Shown: positions 1-9,425, counted from the stretch's first letter. The stretch is 49,661 nt of DNA from Clostridium sp. MCC353 (GCF_018785315.1 NZ_WQPN01000113.1:1-49661); one strand, 5' to 3'. The notes: generated by a model not told the origin, from the letters alone. Numbers and translations: made by a program.

Positions 1-180
1 CCTGAGTTTCCGGCTGCATTCCCCGCCAGGACTCTCCCTGAGTTTCCGGCTGCATTCCCCGCCAGGATTCTCCCTGAGTTTCCGGCTGATTTCCCGGCCA
101 GGGTTCTCCCTGAGTTTCCGGCTGATTTCCCGGCCAGGGTTCCCCCTGAGTTTCCGGCTGATTTCCCGGCCAGGCTCCCC
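1..180 (-). repeat. 36-bp tandem repeat, five units, in the DUF6128-like gene
   Basis: Five head-to-tail 36-bp units (1-36, 37-72, 73-108, 109-144, 145-180), each encoding 12 residues. Units 1 and 2 encode the GESWRGMQPETQ version and units 3-5 the GEPWPGNQPETQ version. The array probably continues beyond the window start. Confidence 0.95.
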
Positions 181-1261
181 TCTGAAACTCCGGCCGATAA
201 AACTGACGGGTTCCCGTCCAGCATCCTGGCTGTGATTCTCCCCCTGTCTTCATTTGATGAACCGGGCCTGTTCCCGGCTGGCGGCCTGCTCCATACGAAT
301 AGCCAAACCGGGGCTGTTCATATGGATAGCCGTTTATGATCTGCCCCATATCATTCGGCTGTGCATTTGGAATCTGGCCCCAATCAGATGACGGACGGCC
401 CTGATACCGAGGTCTGTATCCACGTCCATCTCCTGTCTGAACATTAAAATCAGGCTGCTGCACCATCTGCTGTCCCGGTTTCCTGACTAAAGGCATTTCC
501 GGCTGCGTATCGGAGGGCTGGGCATTGGATGATCCTGGATTTGGCTGCTGTATATCGGAGGGCTGTGTTTCAGAGGGCTGTGTTTCAGTAGGCCGCGTTT
601 CAGAAGGCCGTGTATCGGAAGGCCGCATATTTTTCTGCATATCGGCACAATTTCCCTGAGTTTGTTCTGACTCTTTTTTTACTGGAAATGGGATATGCTG
701 GCCGCCTTTTTCCTCTCTATCCTGGATTTCATGGGGCGGGAGGTCCAGATTCTGCATATCCACTGCATCTTCATTTTCCGAAACATGTTCCACTTCCGCC
801 TGGATTTCCGCTCGTATCTGTTCTACGGGCACAGTTCCCCCGTCCGGCTCCTTTTCCCGTTGTTTTTCCGAGGTAACTTCCGCCAGCTCCAATTCAGCGG
901 CATGGGCCACCGCATCTTCCCAGATCGTTGTATAACACTGCCAGGTACTCTCAACATCATGAATGGTCAGACCAAAGCATTCGTCTAATGTACATCCGGA
1001 ACCGCCGATATTGGAAGCCGGAACCGTTGTACGGAACTCTCCGGCTCCGTTTCGGATGAATATTTTACCCAGCAGGATTTCTGCATTTCCCGATAACAGA
1101 TACACGCCAAGGTCATTACCGCCTACATACACTTTTTTTACGTTTACGCTGATTCTGCACTGGCCGTTTCTGGCCTCCAGTTTTGCGAATCCAATATTTT
1201 TCCCTTTTACACCGCCTTCATAGGCATAGATGTAGGATATCAATCTTCTATAATTAGACAT
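1..1261 (-). CDS. DUF6128-like protein with C-terminal 12-residue tandem repeats (3' end outside window)
   Basis: The leftward reading frame is open from an ATG at 1261, behind a GGGGTG ribosome binding site, to the window edge, giving at least 420 codons. The first ~110 residues form a compact conserved-looking domain (starts MSNYRRLISYIYAYEGG) that I recognise as the DUF6128 type common in Lachnospiraceae; its function is unknown. The middle is Glu/Gln-rich, followed by short Thr-Gln-Pro-Ser-(E/D) repeats around 540-630 and a Pro/Gln/Gly-rich tail. The tail carries a 36-bp tandem repeat at 1-180 encoding GEPWPGNQPETQ or GESWRGMQPETQ units. No signal peptide or membrane segment is visible in the part present. 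The tail is probably disordered, and the true C-terminus lies outside the window. Confidence 0.8.
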   Translation of the reverse strand, partial: MSNYRRLISYIYAYEGGVKGKNIGFAKLEARNGQCRISVNVKKVYVGGNDLGVYLLSGNAEILLGKIFIRNGAGEFRTTVPASNIGGSGCTLDECFGLTIHDVESTWQCYTTIWEDAVAHAAELELAEVTSEKQREKEPDGGTVPVEQIRAEIQAEVEHVSENEDAVDMQNLDLPPHEIQDREEKGGQHIPFPVKKESEQTQGNCADMQKNMRPSDTRPSETRPTETQPSETQPSDIQQPNPGSSNAQPSDTQPEMPLVRKPGQQMVQQPDFNVQTGDGRGYRPRYQGRPSSDWGQIPNAQPNDMGQIINGYPYEQPRFGYSYGAGRQPGTGPVHQMKTGGESQPGCWTGTRQFYRPEFQRGAWPGNQPETQGEPWPGNQPETQGEPWPGNQPETQGESWRGMQPETQGESWRGMQPETQ

Positions 1262-1300
1262 GCTCTCACCCCTTTGCTTAATATTTTATGCGTTTACCCA

Positions 1301-1329
1301 TTGAAATTATGATATAAAAATGTTATCCT
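1301..1329 (+). promoter_or_regulatory. Probable sigma-A promoter of nagB
   Basis: TTGAAA at 1301-1306, a 17-base spacer and TATCCT at 1324-1329, about 50 bases ahead of the nagB start in the divergent interval. The match is read by eye and has not been tested. Confidence 0.45.
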
Positions 1330-1379
1330 GTATTTGTTACTCAATAAAAATTTTTTTCATTTTTTGGAGGGGAATAATA

Positions 1380-2105
1380 ATGAAAGTTATCAGAACGAAG
1401 GATTACCAGGATATGAGCAGAAAGGCAGCTAATGTGATCTCTGCGCAAGTAATTATGAAACCAGACTGTGTTTTAGGTCTTGCTACCGGCTCCACGCCGA
1501 TCGGAACCTATAAACAGTTAATTGACTGGTACAACAAAGGTGATCTGGATTTTTCAGAAGTGAAAACCGTGAATTTGGATGAGTATAAGGGGCTCTCCAG
1601 AGACAACGACCAGAGCTACTATTATTTTATGTATAATAATCTGTTTAAGCACATTAATATTAAACTTGAAAATACAAATGTTCCTAACGGAACAGAACCT
1701 GACAGTGAAAAAGAATGCTCCCGCTATGACGACGTAATTAACAGCCTTGGCGGCGCTGATCTTCAGCTTTTAGGGTTAGGGCACAACGGACATATTGGTT
1801 TCAACGAGCCGGACGATACATTTGCCAAAACTACTCACTGCGTTGACCTTCAGGAAAGCACAATTGAAGCTAACAAACGGTTCTTTGCCGACATTAACGA
1901 CGTTCCCCGCCAGGCATATACCATGGGCATCAAAACCATTATGCAGGCGAAGAAGATTTTGTTGGTTGTTAGCGGGGAAGACAAAGCTGCAATTCTCCGC
2001 GAAGTTCTGACAGGGCCGATTACGCCGAAGGTTCCGGCTTCCATTCTGCAGCTTCACAATGATGTGGTTGTAGTGGCTGATGAAGCCGCGCTTTCTAAGA
2101 TTTAA
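1380..2105 (+). CDS. nagB: Glucosamine-6-phosphate deaminase
   Basis: Converts glucosamine 6-phosphate to fructose 6-phosphate and ammonia in the cytosol, the last step of amino-sugar catabolism. The 241-residue length is normal for the short Firmicute type. Visible motifs are the phosphate-binding loop LGLATGSTPIGTY (32-44), NLDEY with D67, and GLGHNGHIGFNEP (132-144) with the catalytic His138. The ATG at 1380 is chosen because GGAGGGG precedes it; an upstream ATG at 1320 adds 20 non-homologous residues and has no ribosome binding site. The gene stands alone with no nagA beside it. Its stop codon lies inside a 50-bp perfect palindrome. It could feed GlcN6P from host glycan breakdown into glycolysis. 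Confidence 0.95.
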   Translation: MKVIRTKDYQDMSRKAANVISAQVIMKPDCVLGLATGSTPIGTYKQLIDWYNKGDLDFSEVKTVNLDEYKGLSRDNDQSYYYFMYNNLFKHINIKLENTNVPNGTEPDSEKECSRYDDVINSLGGADLQLLGLGHNGHIGFNEPDDTFAKTTHCVDLQESTIEANKRFFADINDVPRQAYTMGIKTIMQAKKILLVVSGEDKAAILREVLTGPITPKVPASILQLHNDVVVVADEAALSKI

Positions 2106-2152
2106 AGTAAAGGGTGAAGGCATTTTCGAAAATGCCTTCACCCTTTACTTTA
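2103..2152. repeat. 50-bp perfect palindrome, likely bidirectional terminator / dispersed element
   Basis: A perfect inverted repeat centred between 2127 and 2128 (core GGCATTTTCGAAAATGCC), including the nagB stop codon and lying between convergent nagB and the AraC gene. It lacks a long T-tract. A related copy lies at 18450-18489. Confidence 0.85.
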
Positions 2153-2186
2153 GTGCGACAGCCCCTTTACTTTAACACCCTTTTCT

Positions 2187-4460
2187 TTAAATCTCATCTT
2201 CACTTTTCCTGCCATGCAGCATACGGTACTGTTTCGGTGTAATCCCTTCATTCTGCCTGAATTTCCGGGAAAAGTTGGCGGCGTCCGTATAGCCGCACTG
2301 TTCGCGGATTTCTTTGACGGAAAGTTTGGTTTCAACCAGCAGCTGCTTGCTTTTGGAAAATCGTTTCTGGTCGATGAACTGCATCAGGGACACCCCCTGC
2401 TTTTCCTTGAAATACCGCGTAAGATATGACGGCGAAAATGACAGCGCCTGCGCGATCACATCCAGCGTTAAATCCGGGGAGGTATAATGCTGGTCTATGT
2501 AGTTGAGAATTGCCGTTTCCAGGCTGCTGCTTAGAATGGTATTCTGCGACTGGTAGATCGTATTTGCGAGAATGCAGCACAGGTCGTACACTTTTTTCTC
2601 CAGATATTCAGGCGGCACATAAAAGTCTTCGTACAGGGTTTCCAACTGATAGAACAGCACTTCCCGTTCGGAAGCCGGGCATTTTTGAATCGTTTTCGAG
2701 AGCTGGGCCATCAGGTCAAAATAGGCGATTTTATAATCAGCCAGAGAAGACCGCTTCATCACCTGTGAAAAGAAATTTGCGCACTGATTGGCAATTTCCG
2801 TGTGATTGCAGGAATTGATTGCCTGGATAAGCGCGCTGATGCTGATCTGAGAGCTGCTGGAACGGTTGCTCATGTCCAATTGCTCGATATCACTCTCCCG
2901 GATACAGCAGTTGGGGAGAAAAATGGAATAACGGAATGATTTTATGGCATTTCTATACGCATGCGGCAGAAATTCTTTTCTCTTGACGATGCTGCTTATG
3001 CTGCACGAAAGCTGAAGGCAGAATTTCTGCTGCAGATTTTCCCGTACAGTACATATAAAATGGTATTCATCCACATCACCCGGAAGAAAACAGAGGGCTG
3101 CATTAGCAAGCGAACCGGGCAGGCTGGCCATTATTCCGTATCCGTCAGACAGGCATTCAGCGGCAAAACTTTCGTGCAGCCGGGACTGCAGGCAGGATAG
3201 GTCACCGGTGGAAATGGTCTGCGCATTGTCAAACCGGAATATACACACACAGAATTTACGGTCAGGATCGGAAAAGAGACAATTGTATTTTTCCAACAGC
3301 CCATCTGAAAAGCTTGTGGCCCCGGAAAGCCCCATCAGGAACAATATGTATTGTTCTTCCTCCATCTGCGCATGGGCCACCACCGTCTGTGCAAGTGATT
3401 TTTGCTGTGAAAGCAGATTCTGAAACGATGAAGCGATCTGGTCAAATTCATTGCCGCAAGAAGCGCTGTCATCGGGCAGCCCCTCTTGTATGCGGAGCCC
3501 TTCAACCAGTGTATTCAGTGGTTTGGCGCTGTGGCTGGTAATGATCATCAGTATGGCGATGCCGAAAATGAGCGACGAGGCACAAATACCGAGGAGCAGA
3601 TAAATGGAAGCGTTCAGAGAAGCGTAAAACGTGCTTTTGGGAACAGACTGGAAGGCAGTAAAAGAATACAGATCGCTGGTATATTCAAAATGCTCATCCC
3701 GGTCAGCGCCAGCGTAGTCAAAACCATCAGCCAAACTCTGCTTCGCATCGTAAAACGTTTGGAACGAGGTGCCGGAGTAAAGAAATAGATCCCCGAAAGG
3801 ATCAAAAAAATAGATATCCCCGCCGTATTTCGCAACAAGATCAGAGAACGGCTTAATAAACTCATTCCGGTTTAAAAGGAAAAGGAGATACCCTGGCGAA
3901 GAAAGGTCTTCGGGAAAAATGGGCATGGCATACAAAAGATATTTGGGTGAGACAATGCCGTCGGTCAAAAAACAAGGCCCGTCTATCCCCTGAAGGCTGT
4001 CCAGAAGCGTATCGTAAGGAAGGCTGCTTTCACATTGCAGGGAAAGATAACTGTCGCCGCTGTACACACCGGCATCCGTATATACGATATGGTTGATCTC
4101 TTCATAAGGAGATGAGGTATAAACAAAACCAAGGCTTTTTAAGCTGCTGATATAGGATTGGAGAAGGTTCAGTTCCCGGATGATGTTATGCGGATATGCC
4201 CGGTTTTTCGATATATTATAAGCGCCAAGTTTGGAATTCTTCTGAAAAATGAGATCGCACCGCATGGCCCCATATAAAAAATACTCTATATTCTGGCAGG
4301 ACTGCTCTAACGTGAGAACCTGCATCTGTTTCATTTCTTTTTTTGATTTCAAAACTGCCCGGGCATCCAATGTGCCGAATACCAAAACCAGCGCGAAAAA
4401 AAGCGCAATTGAAAAATGGAAAATAGGCTGAAATGCACGCGGAAGATGTTTTGTTCGCAT
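2187..4460 (-). CDS. Membrane-sensor AraC-family regulator (YesN-like)
   Basis: A 757-residue regulator with an N-terminal membrane helix (about 13-31), a ~250-residue extracytoplasmic sensor region, a second helix (about 284-308), a cytoplasmic linker and a C-terminal AraC double helix-turn-helix (about 655-750). Key regions of the last are VIAQALSFSPSYLTRYFKE and VKEIREQCGYTDAANFSRKF. The start at 4460 has AGGAGG directly upstream. It is divergent from the lplB/lplC operon. In this family such regulators sense an extracellular or transporter-delivered sugar and activate the adjacent transporter genes, so control of the 4.7-13.8 kb operon is the obvious inference. No receiver domain or separate kinase is present. 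The ligand is unknown. Confidence 0.88.
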   Translation of the reverse strand: MRTKHLPRAFQPIFHFSIALFFALVLVFGTLDARAVLKSKKEMKQMQVLTLEQSCQNIEYFLYGAMRCDLIFQKNSKLGAYNISKNRAYPHNIIRELNLLQSYISSLKSLGFVYTSSPYEEINHIVYTDAGVYSGDSYLSLQCESSLPYDTLLDSLQGIDGPCFLTDGIVSPKYLLYAMPIFPEDLSSPGYLLFLLNRNEFIKPFSDLVAKYGGDIYFFDPFGDLFLYSGTSFQTFYDAKQSLADGFDYAGADRDEHFEYTSDLYSFTAFQSVPKSTFYASLNASIYLLLGICASSLIFGIAILMIITSHSAKPLNTLVEGLRIQEGLPDDSASCGNEFDQIASSFQNLLSQQKSLAQTVVAHAQMEEEQYILFLMGLSGATSFSDGLLEKYNCLFSDPDRKFCVCIFRFDNAQTISTGDLSCLQSRLHESFAAECLSDGYGIMASLPGSLANAALCFLPGDVDEYHFICTVRENLQQKFCLQLSCSISSIVKRKEFLPHAYRNAIKSFRYSIFLPNCCIRESDIEQLDMSNRSSSSQISISALIQAINSCNHTEIANQCANFFSQVMKRSSLADYKIAYFDLMAQLSKTIQKCPASEREVLFYQLETLYEDFYVPPEYLEKKVYDLCCILANTIYQSQNTILSSSLETAILNYIDQHYTSPDLTLDVIAQALSFSPSYLTRYFKEKQGVSLMQFIDQKRFSKSKQLLVETKLSVKEIREQCGYTDAANFSRKFRQNEGITPKQYRMLHGRKSEDEI

Positions 4461-4617
4461 AAAACCTCCTGAAGAGTGACGTGTGAAGAAGCCGAAACCG
4501 GCCGCTTTCTAGCGAACATTATACAATTATCCAAAGCGAATGTCAATTATAGACAAAAAGTGTTAAAAAAAGCAGCGGAAATAGTAAATTTTTGCAATAT
4601 AAAGCAAAAAAAGCATG

Positions 4618-4646
4618 TTGAAGCCATAATATCCTTGCTGTAATAT
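4618..4646 (+). promoter_or_regulatory. Probable promoter of the sulfatase/Lpl operon
   Basis: TTGAAG at 4618-4623, exactly 17 bases, then TAATAT at 4641-4646, about 50 bases before the lplB-like start. It lies in the AT-rich divergent interval that would also hold AraC-type operator half-sites, which I could not define. Confidence 0.55.
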
Positions 4647-4695
4647 GTACAATATGTTTGTGATTCAAGCAAATAAATTGTAAGGAGTAAACAAA

Positions 4696-5667
4696 ATGGA
4701 TAGAACATCTGCAAAATCCCCTGCTCAGCAAAGCGTTCCCCCGCCAGACAAAAACGGGAGACGGCATGTGATCTTTATGAAGCTCAACCGGTCGAAGGGA
4801 TTGTATCTTTTCCTGCTTCCGGCACTGGTATACTTTTTGGTATTTAATTATTTTCCCATGTACGGCGTGCAGATTGCGTTTAAAGATTTTTCTCCGGTTC
4901 TGGGGATTACAGGAAGCCCATGGATTGGTTTCCAGCATTTTGACCGTTTTTTTAATTCCTACTATTTTACCCGCCTTATAAGAAATACCCTGTGCCTGAG
5001 CCTGTACAGCCTGCTGGTTTCCTTCCCGATTCCCGTTATACTGGCCCTGGCCTTTAACGAAATAAGAAATGAGAAGATGAAAAAAGCGGTTCAAACGATT
5101 TCTTACGCCCCTCATTTCATTTCCATAGTGGTTATGGTAGGCGTGCTCAATCTCTTTTTCAGCCAGAGCAATGGCTTGATCAACAAGATCCTGGTGGACC
5201 TTGGAATGGAAAAAATACCGTTTTTAACCAGTTCAAGCACCTTTCCTCATATGTATGTCTGGTCCGGCATCTGGCAGAATACAGGCTGGAACGCGATCAT
5301 TTACATAGCGGCCCTAACAGGGGTTGATTCTCAGCTTCATGAAGCGGCTCAGGTAGACGGCGCATCCCGGTGGCAGCGGATTCTGCATATCAATCTGCCC
5401 TCCATTCTGCCGACGGTAACCATAATGTTTATTATGAATGCCGGCAAACTGATGAGCATGGGATTTGAAAAAATATTCTTAATGCAGAACCAGCAGAATA
5501 TCGAAACATCCCAGGTCATTGCCACCTTTGTATATCAGAGCGGTCTGCTCAACGCGGATTATGGTTTTGCGGCTGCTATCGGCCTGTTCAATAATGTGAT
5601 CAATGTTATGATGCTGCTTATTGTGAATAAGATTTCACAAAAACTGAGTGAAACCAGTTTATTCTGA
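4696..5667 (+). CDS. LplB-type sugar ABC transporter permease
   Basis: A 323-residue inner-membrane permease with a polar N-terminus, about six hydrophobic helices starting at about 35, and the EAA loop EAAQVDGASRWQRILHINLP that docks the ATPase. The YFPMYGVQIAFKDFSP stretch is diagnostic of the LplB branch, which imports oligosaccharides together with LplC and a LipO-type lipoprotein. AAGGAG precedes the start. It is the first gene of the rightward operon, with lplC following after 21 bases. No ATPase gene is present in the operon, so a shared MsmX-type ATPase encoded elsewhere is likely. The substrate cannot be read from sequence; the sulfatase further downstream suggests a sulfated or uronate-containing sugar. 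Confidence 0.9.
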   Translation: MDRTSAKSPAQQSVPPPDKNGRRHVIFMKLNRSKGLYLFLLPALVYFLVFNYFPMYGVQIAFKDFSPVLGITGSPWIGFQHFDRFFNSYYFTRLIRNTLCLSLYSLLVSFPIPVILALAFNEIRNEKMKKAVQTISYAPHFISIVVMVGVLNLFFSQSNGLINKILVDLGMEKIPFLTSSSTFPHMYVWSGIWQNTGWNAIIYIAALTGVDSQLHEAAQVDGASRWQRILHINLPSILPTVTIMFIMNAGKLMSMGFEKIFLMQNQQNIETSQVIATFVYQSGLLNADYGFAAAIGLFNNVINVMMLLIVNKISQKLSETSLF

Positions 5668-5688
5668 GGAAAGGGAGGGTTATAAAAG

Positions 5689-6582
5689 ATGCAGAGAGCT
5701 AAAATAAAACAGCCGCATTCAGATAAAGTGTTCGGCACTGTCGTCGCAGTCATCGTCGCATTTGCAGTGTTTATCACTCTTTACCCGTTGATCTTTGTTC
5801 TGTCGGCATCCATCAGCAGCCCCATGGAAGTGTTCCAGGGAAATGTATGGCTTCTGCCTAAAGGAATTAATTTCGAGGCGTACAAGCAGGTGTTTTTGAA
5901 TAAAAAAATCTGGACCGGCTATAGGAATACCATTTTCTACACCTGTCTCGGCACAATGATCGCGACCACACTTTCCATCAGCGCGGCCTATCCCCTGGCC
6001 CGCAGGAAATTATACGGCAAAAAGTTTTTCATGACCTATTTCATGATAACCATGTTTTTTAACGGCGGAATGGTTCCCACTTATCTCATCGTTCAGAAAC
6101 TTGGCCTGTACGACACGGTTTGGGCAGTCATTCTGGTCAACATGGTTACTGTTTACAATATTATTGTGGCAAAGACATACATCCAGTCCACCATCCCTGA
6201 AGAGCTGTACGAAGCGGCCGAAATAGACGGCTGCGGCGATATCCGCGTATTCTTCAAGGTCGTGCTGCCGCTGTCGGCGCCTATACTTGCCGTACTGACC
6301 CTGTTTTACGGTGTCGCTTATTGGAACAACTATTTCAACGGCCTGATCTATGTAGGGTCCTCCGACAAATATCCGCTGCAGCTCATTCTGCGTGACATCC
6401 TTCTGTCAAACGCCACCAGTGAGATGATCGAGTCAATGGAAACGGATATAAACAAATTGATGGTTTCTGAAAGCTTGAAGTATGCGGTTGTCGTTGTTTC
6501 CAGCGTGCCGATGCTGATACTTTATCCATTCCTTCAGAAATTCTTTGTGAAGGGGGTTATGATTGGTTCGGTGAAAGGATAA
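5689..6582 (+). CDS. LplC-type sugar ABC transporter permease
   Basis: A 297-residue partner permease with six predicted helices and the EAA loop YEAAEIDGCGDIRVFFKVVLP. MVPTYLIVQKLGLYDTVWAVI and the ending KGVMIGSVKG are typical of LplC/YtcP proteins. GGGAGG precedes the start. It should form a heterodimer with the preceding LplB-like protein. The next gene, the binding lipoprotein, starts about 100 bases downstream. Confidence 0.9.
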   Translation: MQRAKIKQPHSDKVFGTVVAVIVAFAVFITLYPLIFVLSASISSPMEVFQGNVWLLPKGINFEAYKQVFLNKKIWTGYRNTIFYTCLGTMIATTLSISAAYPLARRKLYGKKFFMTYFMITMFFNGGMVPTYLIVQKLGLYDTVWAVILVNMVTVYNIIVAKTYIQSTIPEELYEAAEIDGCGDIRVFFKVVLPLSAPILAVLTLFYGVAYWNNYFNGLIYVGSSDKYPLQLILRDILLSNATSEMIESMETDINKLMVSESLKYAVVVVSSVPMLILYPFLQKFFVKGVMIGSVKG

Positions 6583-6683
6583 GAGGAGGTGGACGCCCGC
6601 ATTTATGAGGAAAAACAGAAAATGATATCAGGGGTTTTATAATGAAAAGGAAAATAAAAAAACAAAACAGGAGGGGTTTTACA

Positions 6684-8336
6684 ATGAAAAAAAGAGCGAT
6701 AAGTTTGATTATGGCAGCATCACTCTGTACCGGTATGCTCAGCGGCTGCGGCGGATCCGCGGCTAGCAGCACCGAAAGCACCGGCAAAGCAGCTTCGTCT
6801 GCGGCGGCCAATGAGACGGCAGGAGGTTCAGCCGTCAATAAAACAGGAATGCCCATTGTCAATGAGCCCATCGTTTTAAAGGGGTTAGTGGCTCAGAATC
6901 TCAATGTGGGCGATTGGAACGAGCATCCCGCGATTAAGCGGATGGAAGAACTGACCAATATTAAGATCGAATGGGAATGTGTTCCGGACGCGGGTTTTAA
7001 AGAAAAACTGAATCTGGCCTTCGCTTCCAACCAACTGCCGGACATCATCATGCGCGCCCAGATCAGCCCGTCCGATGAAATGAAGTACGCCACCAACGGA
7101 CAGATCATCGCGTTAGATGAATATAAAGAATATGCGCCGAATTTTTATGCGGTTCTGGAAGAATATCCTGCAATCGCAAAAGGAACGACGCTTCCGGACG
7201 GCCACATCTACTCCCTGCCGCAGATCAATTTCACCGAAGGCAACCTGATCATGCATCAGTGGATCAACAAGACATGGCTGGACAGCTTAAACCTGCCAAT
7301 GCCCACAACAACAGACGAATTGTACGATACGCTGGTCGCATTCCGGGATCAGGACCCCAACGGCAACGGCGTCAAGGATGAAATCCCTTACGCGGTTCCG
7401 GCGAAACAATACGCTACCAGAATGTTCCAGCACCTGCTGGGCAGTTTCGGCATCGGCGTAAACGGCACCCTGAGCGTGGTGGATTACGATTTCACATGGC
7501 TGGAAGTGGACAAGGATAAAAAAGTCAATTTTATTCCCACAGAGGATAAATTTAAGGCCCTTGTGGAGTACATGAATAAACTTTGGGCAGAGGGCCTTAT
7601 CGATACCGAATCCTATGCGATGGATGATTCCCAGGTTTCAGCCAAAGCAAATGCCGGTCAGATCGGTTTTGTTCCCAGAATGGGAAATACCCAGTGGCTG
7701 GGCGCAGTAAAAGATAATTATGAACAGCCGCCGGTTTTGGAAGGCCCCTTCGGCGACCGCTATTACACCTACCACATCGGTAATCTCCAGTCCACAGGAA
7801 CGGCAGTCATCACCTCTTCCAATAAATATCCGGAAGCGACCATGCGGTGGCTGGATTATTTCTACAGCAAGGAAGGCACCACTTTAATGCGTTTCGGCAT
7901 CGAAGGCAAGAGCTACGACGTGATAGACGGCAAGAAGGTTCTGAAAGAAGAAATCACCAATAACCCGGATGGTCTGACCCTGGACCAGGCGTTGGGCAAA
8001 TGGGCGCTCTTCCCTGGCGGAAAACTGCCCCAGTGCATCACTGACGACGTGGACGCCAGCGCCGCACAGCTTCCGGCTACAAAAGCGGCCAATGATGTTG
8101 TCCGCGATTATATCAGCCCGGGCCCGGCTAATTTCCTCCGTGTAAACTATACGGCGGAAGAGAGCAAGAAAATGGATATCTACAAAAAGGATATTCTGGA
8201 TTATGCCAACGAAAATGTGGTTAAATTCATTACCGGCGAACGGCCCATGAGTGAATGGGATGCCTTCATTGCTGAATTTGATAAAATGCCGGTTGATGAA
8301 TATGTCGCCATCAACCAGACCGCATTGGACCGTTAG
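6684..8336 (+). CDS. Extracellular sugar-binding lipoprotein (LipO-like, family 1)
   Basis: A 550-residue solute-binding lipoprotein. The signal peptide ends at lipobox LSGC with Cys22, followed by a Ser/Ala/Thr-rich linker. The domain starting at VLKGLVAQNLNVGDWNE is typical of the large LipO/YtcQ proteins (500-570 residues) that partner LplB/LplC. A DPNGNGVKDEIPY segment resembles the calcium-binding loop found in alginate/oligosaccharide-binding relatives. The ATG at 6684 is chosen because GGAGGGG lies just upstream and it gives a clean signal peptide; an upstream ATG at 6642 would add 14 basic residues. It delivers substrate to the two upstream permeases. The ligand is unknown. Confidence 0.9.
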   Translation: MKKRAISLIMAASLCTGMLSGCGGSAASSTESTGKAASSAAANETAGGSAVNKTGMPIVNEPIVLKGLVAQNLNVGDWNEHPAIKRMEELTNIKIEWECVPDAGFKEKLNLAFASNQLPDIIMRAQISPSDEMKYATNGQIIALDEYKEYAPNFYAVLEEYPAIAKGTTLPDGHIYSLPQINFTEGNLIMHQWINKTWLDSLNLPMPTTTDELYDTLVAFRDQDPNGNGVKDEIPYAVPAKQYATRMFQHLLGSFGIGVNGTLSVVDYDFTWLEVDKDKKVNFIPTEDKFKALVEYMNKLWAEGLIDTESYAMDDSQVSAKANAGQIGFVPRMGNTQWLGAVKDNYEQPPVLEGPFGDRYYTYHIGNLQSTGTAVITSSNKYPEATMRWLDYFYSKEGTTLMRFGIEGKSYDVIDGKKVLKEEITNNPDGLTLDQALGKWALFPGGKLPQCITDDVDASAAQLPATKAANDVVRDYISPGPANFLRVNYTAEESKKMDIYKKDILDYANENVVKFITGERPMSEWDAFIAEFDKMPVDEYVAINQTALDR

Positions 8337-8377
8337 AATATAAGTGAAGATAAATCATACAAAAAGGAGCAGGGAAC

Positions 8378-9418
8378 ATGAAAAAGATTCGTTTTGGAGT
8401 GATCGGATGCGGCAAAATCGCTAATGAGTACCATCTGCCCGCATTGGCGCGGGTTGACGGCGCAGAATTGGTCTGGGCCTGCGATTTGATCGAAGAGCGT
8501 GCGGTTAATGCCGCGAAGGATTTTGGGTTCGAAAAATACACCCTGGATTATCAGGACATTTTAGCCGACCCGGACATTGACGCTGTGTGTATATTTACGA
8601 AAATAGAGATGCATGCAATTCTCTGTAAAGCGGCAGCACATGCCGGAAAGCATATTTTCAGCCAAAAACCATTTGCCTACAGCATTGAAGAGGGACGGGA
8701 TATTATCCGTACCGTTGAGGAATGCAAAGTGAAACTGACCCCTTCATTCATGCATTCATACATGGACGGCTCCCTGGCGGCCCGGCAGATCGTGGAGCAG
8801 GGCCAGATTGGGGAGGTCAAACATATCAGGATGCGGAACGCCACTAAAAATCCATTCGACTCCGCTCCGGGGTACGGGGGCTGCATGATGGATATCGGCT
8901 GCCACGGTATGGACTTAATCCACACAATTTCCGGCGCCAACATTAAGCAGGTATTCGCACTGCATATGTCTCCGGAAGATGAAATGGAAAACCGCGGTTA
9001 CGGTGAGAGCGCAAATCTTAACGGAATAGAAAATACCGCAGTCCTGAATTACCGCCTGGACAGCGGCGCAACCGTATTCCATGAAATATTCTGGACCCAG
9101 GTAGCCTGCACTAAGCGGTTTGAGATGGAAATTTACGGAACGAAGGGCGCCATTTACTTATACAATCCTCATCGCAGTGATATGGTTTATTACGGATGGA
9201 ACGCCGACGGTGATCCACGAAAAGACGCGGAATGGAAAGCCGCCCCGGCAGACCCCCATTTTTTCGGATATCTTCAGCACAAAGCCTTCGTGGACGATCT
9301 GCTTTATCACACCAATAACAGCAAAACCGCCCGGGATGCATTTGTACCGCTTCAGGTGGTTGAAGCCGCCCGGCGTTCGCTGGCTTCCGGCCGCATCGAA
9401 ACAGTTTTAGGAATTTAA
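8378..9418 (+). CDS. Gfo/Idh/MocA-family oxidoreductase (first of two)
   Basis: A 346-residue NAD(P)-dependent sugar oxidoreductase. The N-terminal Rossmann fold has FGVIGCGKIAN (6-16), followed by the family's C-terminal alpha/beta domain with GGCMMDIGCHGMDLI. The usual E-K-P signature reads SQKP, with Lys kept but Glu replaced by Gln; the lysine is the residue usually needed for catalysis. Family members oxidise or reduce hydroxyls of sugars, inositols or sugar acids. AAGGAG lies upstream and the gene follows the binding lipoprotein by 41 bases. With the second family member at 10430 it may carry out an oxidation/reduction pair on a 3-keto sugar intermediate; this is inference. Confidence 0.88.
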   Translation: MKKIRFGVIGCGKIANEYHLPALARVDGAELVWACDLIEERAVNAAKDFGFEKYTLDYQDILADPDIDAVCIFTKIEMHAILCKAAAHAGKHIFSQKPFAYSIEEGRDIIRTVEECKVKLTPSFMHSYMDGSLAARQIVEQGQIGEVKHIRMRNATKNPFDSAPGYGGCMMDIGCHGMDLIHTISGANIKQVFALHMSPEDEMENRGYGESANLNGIENTAVLNYRLDSGATVFHEIFWTQVACTKRFEMEIYGTKGAIYLYNPHRSDMVYYGWNADGDPRKDAEWKAAPADPHFFGYLQHKAFVDDLLYHTNNSKTARDAFVPLQVVEAARRSLASGRIETVLGI

Positions 9419-9425
9419 GCCGCAG

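Noticed and set aside
1-180. CRISPR array suggested by regular 36-bp repeats
   Set aside because: The units are directly adjacent with no spacers, and they are in frame within a protein-coding gene.
4543-5115. 190-residue leftward frame opposite the start of the lplB-like gene
   Set aside because: It is antisense to a clear permease, covers the promoter interval and has no protein features.
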